A stretch of 64,000 bases of DNA from Chitinophaga polysaccharea (GTDB taxonomy: Bacteria; Bacteroidota; Bacteroidia; Chitinophagales; Chitinophagaceae). The notes below the pieces were generated by a model. The model ran no database searches and was not told the origin of the DNA. It saw only the letters and a list, made by a program, of their open reading frames with translations. The first letter of the stretch is position 1; the number at the start of each line of letters is the position of its first letter. Made by a program: the position numbers and the translations under genes. Where the stretch lies: NCBI RefSeq assembly GCF_902150045.1, contig NZ_CABFVU010000003.1, positions 558,001 through 622,000 of the forward strand, written 5' to 3'. Shown here in pieces: positions 60,367 through 64,000 of the stretch.

Positions 60367-60543
60367 CTAATCGTTTGAATTGCTTTTAGTCCACATACTA
60401 CTTGTCAGCAGTCCCAATGCAATACCAATGATCAATCCCACCTGCACGCGCTTGATCGTAAACCCGATCAGCAGGCCGAGGGCAATACACAAGCCGGCAG
60501 CGATCTTCAGCCTGGGACGATTTTCTTGATGTTTCTTACTCAT
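60367..60543 (-). CDS. 58-residue two-helix small membrane protein
   Basis: A small ORF from ATG 60543 to TAG 60367. It encodes SKKHQENRPRLKIAAGLCIA... with two hydrophobic segments (IAAGLCIALGLLIGF and VGLIIGIALGLL, Gly-rich, glycine-zipper-like) and a polar tail. It lies 13 bases downstream of the PIG-L gene stop and 3 bases upstream of the 42-residue ORF, so all four genes (PIG-L, this, the 42-mer, symporter) form one operon. The function is unknown. Confidence 0.65.
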   Translation of the reverse strand: MSKKHQENRPRLKIAAGLCIALGLLIGFTIKRVQVGLIIGIALGLLTSSMWTKSNSND

Positions 60544-60556
60544 TATCTTACAGCCA

Positions 60557-63034
60557 CTATTTTACAGAAATCAGGTTTACAAATAAACGGTATGCTCCGG
60601 GCACACCGGCAGGCAGTTGCCTGAAAAAGGACAAGCCGGTGTATACATAGCATCCTTTGCCATAATGAGCCACCAGTGTGGATCCGCTGAGTGGCGATTC
60701 GCCTTTGTCGTTCATGCTGAAAGGCTTGTTATAGGCCTTGTCTGCATTAGCCGTGTAATACAGCCCGCGTTCCTGCACCCAGCCGTTAAAATCCGCTGCG
60801 GTAATTTCGTTGGGATAATGCAGCAGCGGGTCTTTCGGATCATTGAAAGTAACCGGCGCATTTTCATCCGTTACCCTGTCGCGCGACAAACTGAACGGAT
60901 AAGGTCCCAGGTCTGTTGTTACCAGGGGGCCATTCACATTATACTGGATCACCAGCTTCCCGCCGTTGTTCACATATTCCATCAGTTTGGGCTGCCAGTA
61001 TTTCATACGTGCGTTTACGTTATAGGCCCGCACCCCGGTGATAATAGCATCGTATTGTTGCAGGTTGCCGCTCATGATCTCCTTCTCTCCCAGTTCTGTT
61101 ACATCATATCCTACCTGGCGCAGCGATGCGGCCACCATATCGCCTGCCCCGGGAATATAACCTAGCCGGTTGCCGTTATGTTTCAGGTTCACGGACACCA
61201 GCCTTGCCTGTGCCGGCGGGAACAGCGTGATCAGCGGGATATGATCATAGCGGATCTGTTGCAGGCTTTGCGTGTATTCCTTACCGTTACAGCTCATTAC
61301 CACGGTAAATGTATCTGCATGGTTTTCTGCCACGCCTTTTACCGGTTTGATATCAAAGCGCAGCTCTGTTTCATCTCCTTTTTGTTTCAGGCTGAACGGC
61401 TGGCTGTTGCCATCGCTGAAGCCGGCGGGTAATTGCAGCCGCACGGTTCCCTGTATATTGTCGGCCATTGCCCTGAGCTTCACCGGTACGGACTGTGCTT
61501 TGGCATCTGTAAAAATATATACCTGGTTGCTGAGGTCTGCCACTACCGGCGGAGCTATTACCAGTGGCTGGTACAGCTCTCCCTTAACAGGGTCGGTATA
61601 TTTATACTGCAGCGGGCGTGCAATAGTAAAGGGCTGGCCACCGATGGTAAGATGGATCTGTGCCTGCAGTGCAGGGATATTTTCCGGGTTGCCCACCAGC
61701 AGCGGATCATTGATGATGTAAGTGCCTACCGGGTGAGGCTCTGCCAGCCAGTAGGGTTGCGATTCCGGTGTGTTGGCCGGTACCTGCAGTGTTTGGGATA
61801 TGCTGGTGAATTTATTGAAGGCCAGTGGTTGCTGTTCTCCTATATTGGTATTGCCTGGTAATTCTATTTTATCGAGCGTAATTTTTACCGGGCCCCTGTT
61901 GATCAGTTGCACCGTGGCTTCCATACTGGTGCCGGGTACTACAGTGGGCGATGTGCTGTAGGCTTCTGCCCACAGGCCGGCGCAGGCGTAAATCAGTTGT
62001 TCTGTTTCTTTCAGCTTGAGGTTGCGCCAGTAGCCGTCGGGCAAAGCCTGGATGGCGCTGCGTATTTCCAGCAGGGCCGGTACAGAGGCGGCCGGGTTCT
62101 CCATATCATATGCAGCCAGCGCTGCATCTACCAGGGCGCCTATTTTACCGCCGCCGGGAACTCTTGTCCAGCTGGTATTTATATCATCCAGTAAACTCTT
62201 TTTAGGCGTATTGCCTTTGATGGTTAGAAAGTATTCCTGGGAGCTGCCACGGGAAGAGGCTACGCCAAATCCCTGGCTTTTATGCTGGGAGCGGCTTTCA
62301 GCGGCTATCTCCCCGAAGCCTTTTCCAAGCAGGGGGTTAAAGGCGCCTACATCTATTTTAAACTGGTCGTCTGAAGTGGTATTTATATTGCCGAAGCTGA
62401 AGGTATTCCAGAGGATCCGTTTTGCCTGCCAGGGTTTTACCAGTTTCAACTGCTCAGGGAAACGTTTGGGATCAGCGGCTGCGCTGTATGCTTCTTCCGC
62501 CAGCATGGCCGATGCGGTGTGATGGCCGTGGCCTGCGCGGCTGTCTGCCGGGAAACGGCAGATGATCACATCAGGCTGGAATTTACGGATCATATATACT
62601 ACATCTCCCAGGATCTGCTCCCTGTTCCAGATGGTAAATGTTTCCTGCGGGTTTTTAGAGAACCCGAAATCCTGGGCATGGGTAAAAAATTGTTCTGCCC
62701 CATCAATACGGCGTGCAGCCAGGAGCTCCTGTGTACGGATCAGTCCCAGTAACTCCGACTGTTCATTCCCTACCAGGTTTTGCCCACCATCACCGCGGGT
62801 GAGCGACAGGTAGCCCGTACGATACAGCTTTTCCTTTGCCAGGTAGCCCAGCAAACGGGTGTTTTCATCATCAGGATGGGCGGCAATGTATAATACACTT
62901 CCAAGCGTATCCAGCTTCTTCAGTTGCAGTTTTATATCGGCAGCATTCCATACGGGTGATGGTTGTGCCAATGCGGGTAAACCCAATACTGCCAGTAAAA
63001 TTATAACCAGTGCGGTAGATCGTCTTATAAACAT
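60557..63034 (-). CDS. Exported PIG-L family deacetylase, large multidomain
   Basis: An 825-residue protein. Signal peptide TALVIILLAVLGLPALAQ, then the LmbE/PIG-L domain: AAHPDDENTRLLGYLA (metal-binding His/Asp/Asp), RGDGGQN, QELLAARRIDGAEQFF and GHGHHTASAMLAEEAY (metal His). The rest (residues 340-825) consists of beta-sandwich-like parts and a Rossmann/GATase-like C-terminal segment (YDAIITGVRAYNVNARMKYW; NNGGKLVIQYNVNGP). PIG-L enzymes remove N-acetyl groups from amino sugars. It shares an operon with a sodium:solute symporter, suggesting it processes an amino-sugar compound that is then imported; substrate unknown. Confidence 0.9.
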   Translation of the reverse strand: MFIRRSTALVIILLAVLGLPALAQPSPVWNAADIKLQLKKLDTLGSVLYIAAHPDDENTRLLGYLAKEKLYRTGYLSLTRGDGGQNLVGNEQSELLGLIRTQELLAARRIDGAEQFFTHAQDFGFSKNPQETFTIWNREQILGDVVYMIRKFQPDVIICRFPADSRAGHGHHTASAMLAEEAYSAAADPKRFPEQLKLVKPWQAKRILWNTFSFGNINTTSDDQFKIDVGAFNPLLGKGFGEIAAESRSQHKSQGFGVASSRGSSQEYFLTIKGNTPKKSLLDDINTSWTRVPGGGKIGALVDAALAAYDMENPAASVPALLEIRSAIQALPDGYWRNLKLKETEQLIYACAGLWAEAYSTSPTVVPGTSMEATVQLINRGPVKITLDKIELPGNTNIGEQQPLAFNKFTSISQTLQVPANTPESQPYWLAEPHPVGTYIINDPLLVGNPENIPALQAQIHLTIGGQPFTIARPLQYKYTDPVKGELYQPLVIAPPVVADLSNQVYIFTDAKAQSVPVKLRAMADNIQGTVRLQLPAGFSDGNSQPFSLKQKGDETELRFDIKPVKGVAENHADTFTVVMSCNGKEYTQSLQQIRYDHIPLITLFPPAQARLVSVNLKHNGNRLGYIPGAGDMVAASLRQVGYDVTELGEKEIMSGNLQQYDAIITGVRAYNVNARMKYWQPKLMEYVNNGGKLVIQYNVNGPLVTTDLGPYPFSLSRDRVTDENAPVTFNDPKDPLLHYPNEITAADFNGWVQERGLYYTANADKAYNKPFSMNDKGESPLSGSTLVAHYGKGCYVYTGLSFFRQLPAGVPGAYRLFVNLISVK

Positions 63035-63248
63035 TTGATGATTCGTGAATTTACGGATTGCCAAAAGTAATAATTAATTGGTGGCAGGAAAGATAAATAT
63101 GATGAGCGTACACCAGGTTGCATATATGAACACCATTTGTATCAAAACCGGACAATTTAAATATATTACAAATATTCATTAATTTGATTTATAGAAGCTC
63201 CGGGCAATGGCATCGCCTTTGGAGACAAACGACAACATAATTTTCACT

Positions 63249-64000
63249 ATGCTGAAAAACTACTTTAAGCTTGCCTGGCGTAATCTCATTAAGGATCGCC
63301 GCTTTGCATTTCTTAATTTAATTGGGTTGTCTACCGGGCTTGCCTGCGCGCTTATGATCTATATCTGGGTACAAGATGAGCTGCACATCGACAAATTCCA
63401 TAAGAACGACGCCACGCTTTTCCAGGTGCTGGAAAACAGGGTGCAGGCAAGCGGCATCTGGACAGCAAAATCATCTCCGGTACCTATGGCCGGAGCACTG
63501 GTAAAGGATATGCCGGAAGTGGAATATGCAGCCTATGTAAGCCCGGTCCTTGAAGGAATAATATCTGTAAAAAATGAAAAGAATATAAGGACCAATGGGA
63601 AATATGCCGATAAGGATTTCTTTAAGATGTTCTCTTATGAGCTGATCACCGGAAATGCAGACCAGGTGCTGAAAGACCCTGCCTCTGTTGTGTTGTCTGA
63701 TGTGCTGGCAAAGAACCTGTTTGGCTCCTCTGAAAATGTGATTGGTAAAATAGTCGACTTCCAGCATGAAGAACAATTTGTTGTTTCCGGTGTATTTAAA
63801 TCACCCGGGCCACAGTCATCTGAACAGTTCGATTTTATGTTGCCTGTACGCTCGCTTGAAATGGTGAAACGCAATGCCGATGAATGGGGAAATACTGCTT
63901 TTAATACCTTTCTTATTTTAAAGCCCGGCACCAACATCGAAAAATTCAATGCAAAAATTGCCGGCTACATTAAACTTAAAACCAATAATGAGATCACTTA
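63249..64000 (+). CDS. ABC transporter permease, MacB/FtsX type (incomplete at window end)
   Basis: The 5' part (250 residues read) of a permease. MLKNYFKLAWRNLIKDRRFAF is followed by the first membrane helix (FLNLIGLSTGLACALMIYIWV) and the MacB_PCD periplasmic core domain (DELHIDKFHKNDATLFQVLEN; KYADKDFFKMFSYELITGN; VVLSDVLAKNLFGSSENVIGKI; VSGVFKSPG). In Bacteroidota such permeases occur in tandem arrays of unknown export function. The gene runs off the edge, so the length is unknown. Confidence 0.9.
   Translation, partial: MLKNYFKLAWRNLIKDRRFAFLNLIGLSTGLACALMIYIWVQDELHIDKFHKNDATLFQVLENRVQASGIWTAKSSPVPMAGALVKDMPEVEYAAYVSPVLEGIISVKNEKNIRTNGKYADKDFFKMFSYELITGNADQVLKDPASVVLSDVLAKNLFGSSENVIGKIVDFQHEEQFVVSGVFKSPGPQSSEQFDFMLPVRSLEMVKRNADEWGNTAFNTFLILKPGTNIEKFNAKIAGYIKLKTNNEIT

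Overview
The window is an ordinary-looking piece of chromosome from a member of the Bacteroidota, most likely Chitinophagaceae (Chitinophaga or a close relative). This rests on the gene families present: a PF14905-type TonB-dependent outer membrane protein, a DUF4252 pair behind an ECF sigma factor, a DUF6660 peptide ahead of a Cus/Czc efflux operon, a BT_3928-type DoxX protein, LytTR and hybrid two-component genes. It also rests on promoters of the Bacteroidota type (TAnnTTTG -7 boxes) and on many starts without a clear Shine-Dalgarno. I see no rRNA, tRNA, CRISPR array, prophage, insertion sequence or integrase other than XerD.

Layout. 0-9 kb: zinc metallopeptidase, NADP-dependent oxidoreductase, FdhD with its YdeP-type molybdoprotein and a glycolipid-binding-like protein, nitronate monooxygenase, a BamA-like outer membrane protein and a DUF1328 peptide. 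9-20 kb: DUF695/RraB protein, TonB-type outer membrane protein, thioesterase, ABC exporter, two small lipoproteins, MgtC, a DUF763-endonuclease V pair and an unknown exported protein. 20-26 kb: a CusCBA-type metal efflux operon led by a Cys-rich peptide. 26-31 kb: LytTR regulator, hybrid histidine kinase and two small Ala/Lys-rich exported proteins. 30-42 kb: TPR protein, gyrA, saccharopine dehydrogenase, Cys-free sirtuin, DUF4349, EVE, CCG-domain protein, ribH, TPR protein, pdhA. 41.5-45 kb: recF-DUF721, then an ECF sigma/anti-sigma/DUF4252 operon. 45-54 kb: dipeptide-type permease, DoxX/BT_3928, folP, cdaA, FKBP lipoprotein, DHH phosphoesterase, ndk, xerD. 53-58 kb: a sensory locus with an unknown beta-sandwich protein, a small DSGLPCP protein, a 7-TM protein, a NarL-type kinase and regulator, and DUF2911. 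58-64 kb: an operon of PIG-L deacetylase, two tiny membrane proteins and a sodium:solute symporter, then a truncated MacB-type permease.

Three non-coding signals deserve most attention. (1) A dispersed family of long imperfect palindromes sharing the end TTGTCTGACTCAGGATT. It has four copies (9.1, 30.1, 45.1 and 58.4 kb), always at gene ends; one copy encodes the last residues and stop codon of the symporter. (2) Paired half-sites 21 bp apart, the geometry of LytTR operators, placed at the same distance upstream of the -7 box of both small Ala/Lys-rich exported proteins, next to a LytTR regulator. (3) Three near-palindromes of consensus TGCGTATAAWTACGCA in a 485-bp divergent intergenic region that heads the NarL-type sensory locus.

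Limits: everything was read by eye. Family names come from recognised motifs, not from a database search. Several starts (55173, 41293, 2075, 8797) are judgement calls and are marked as such.
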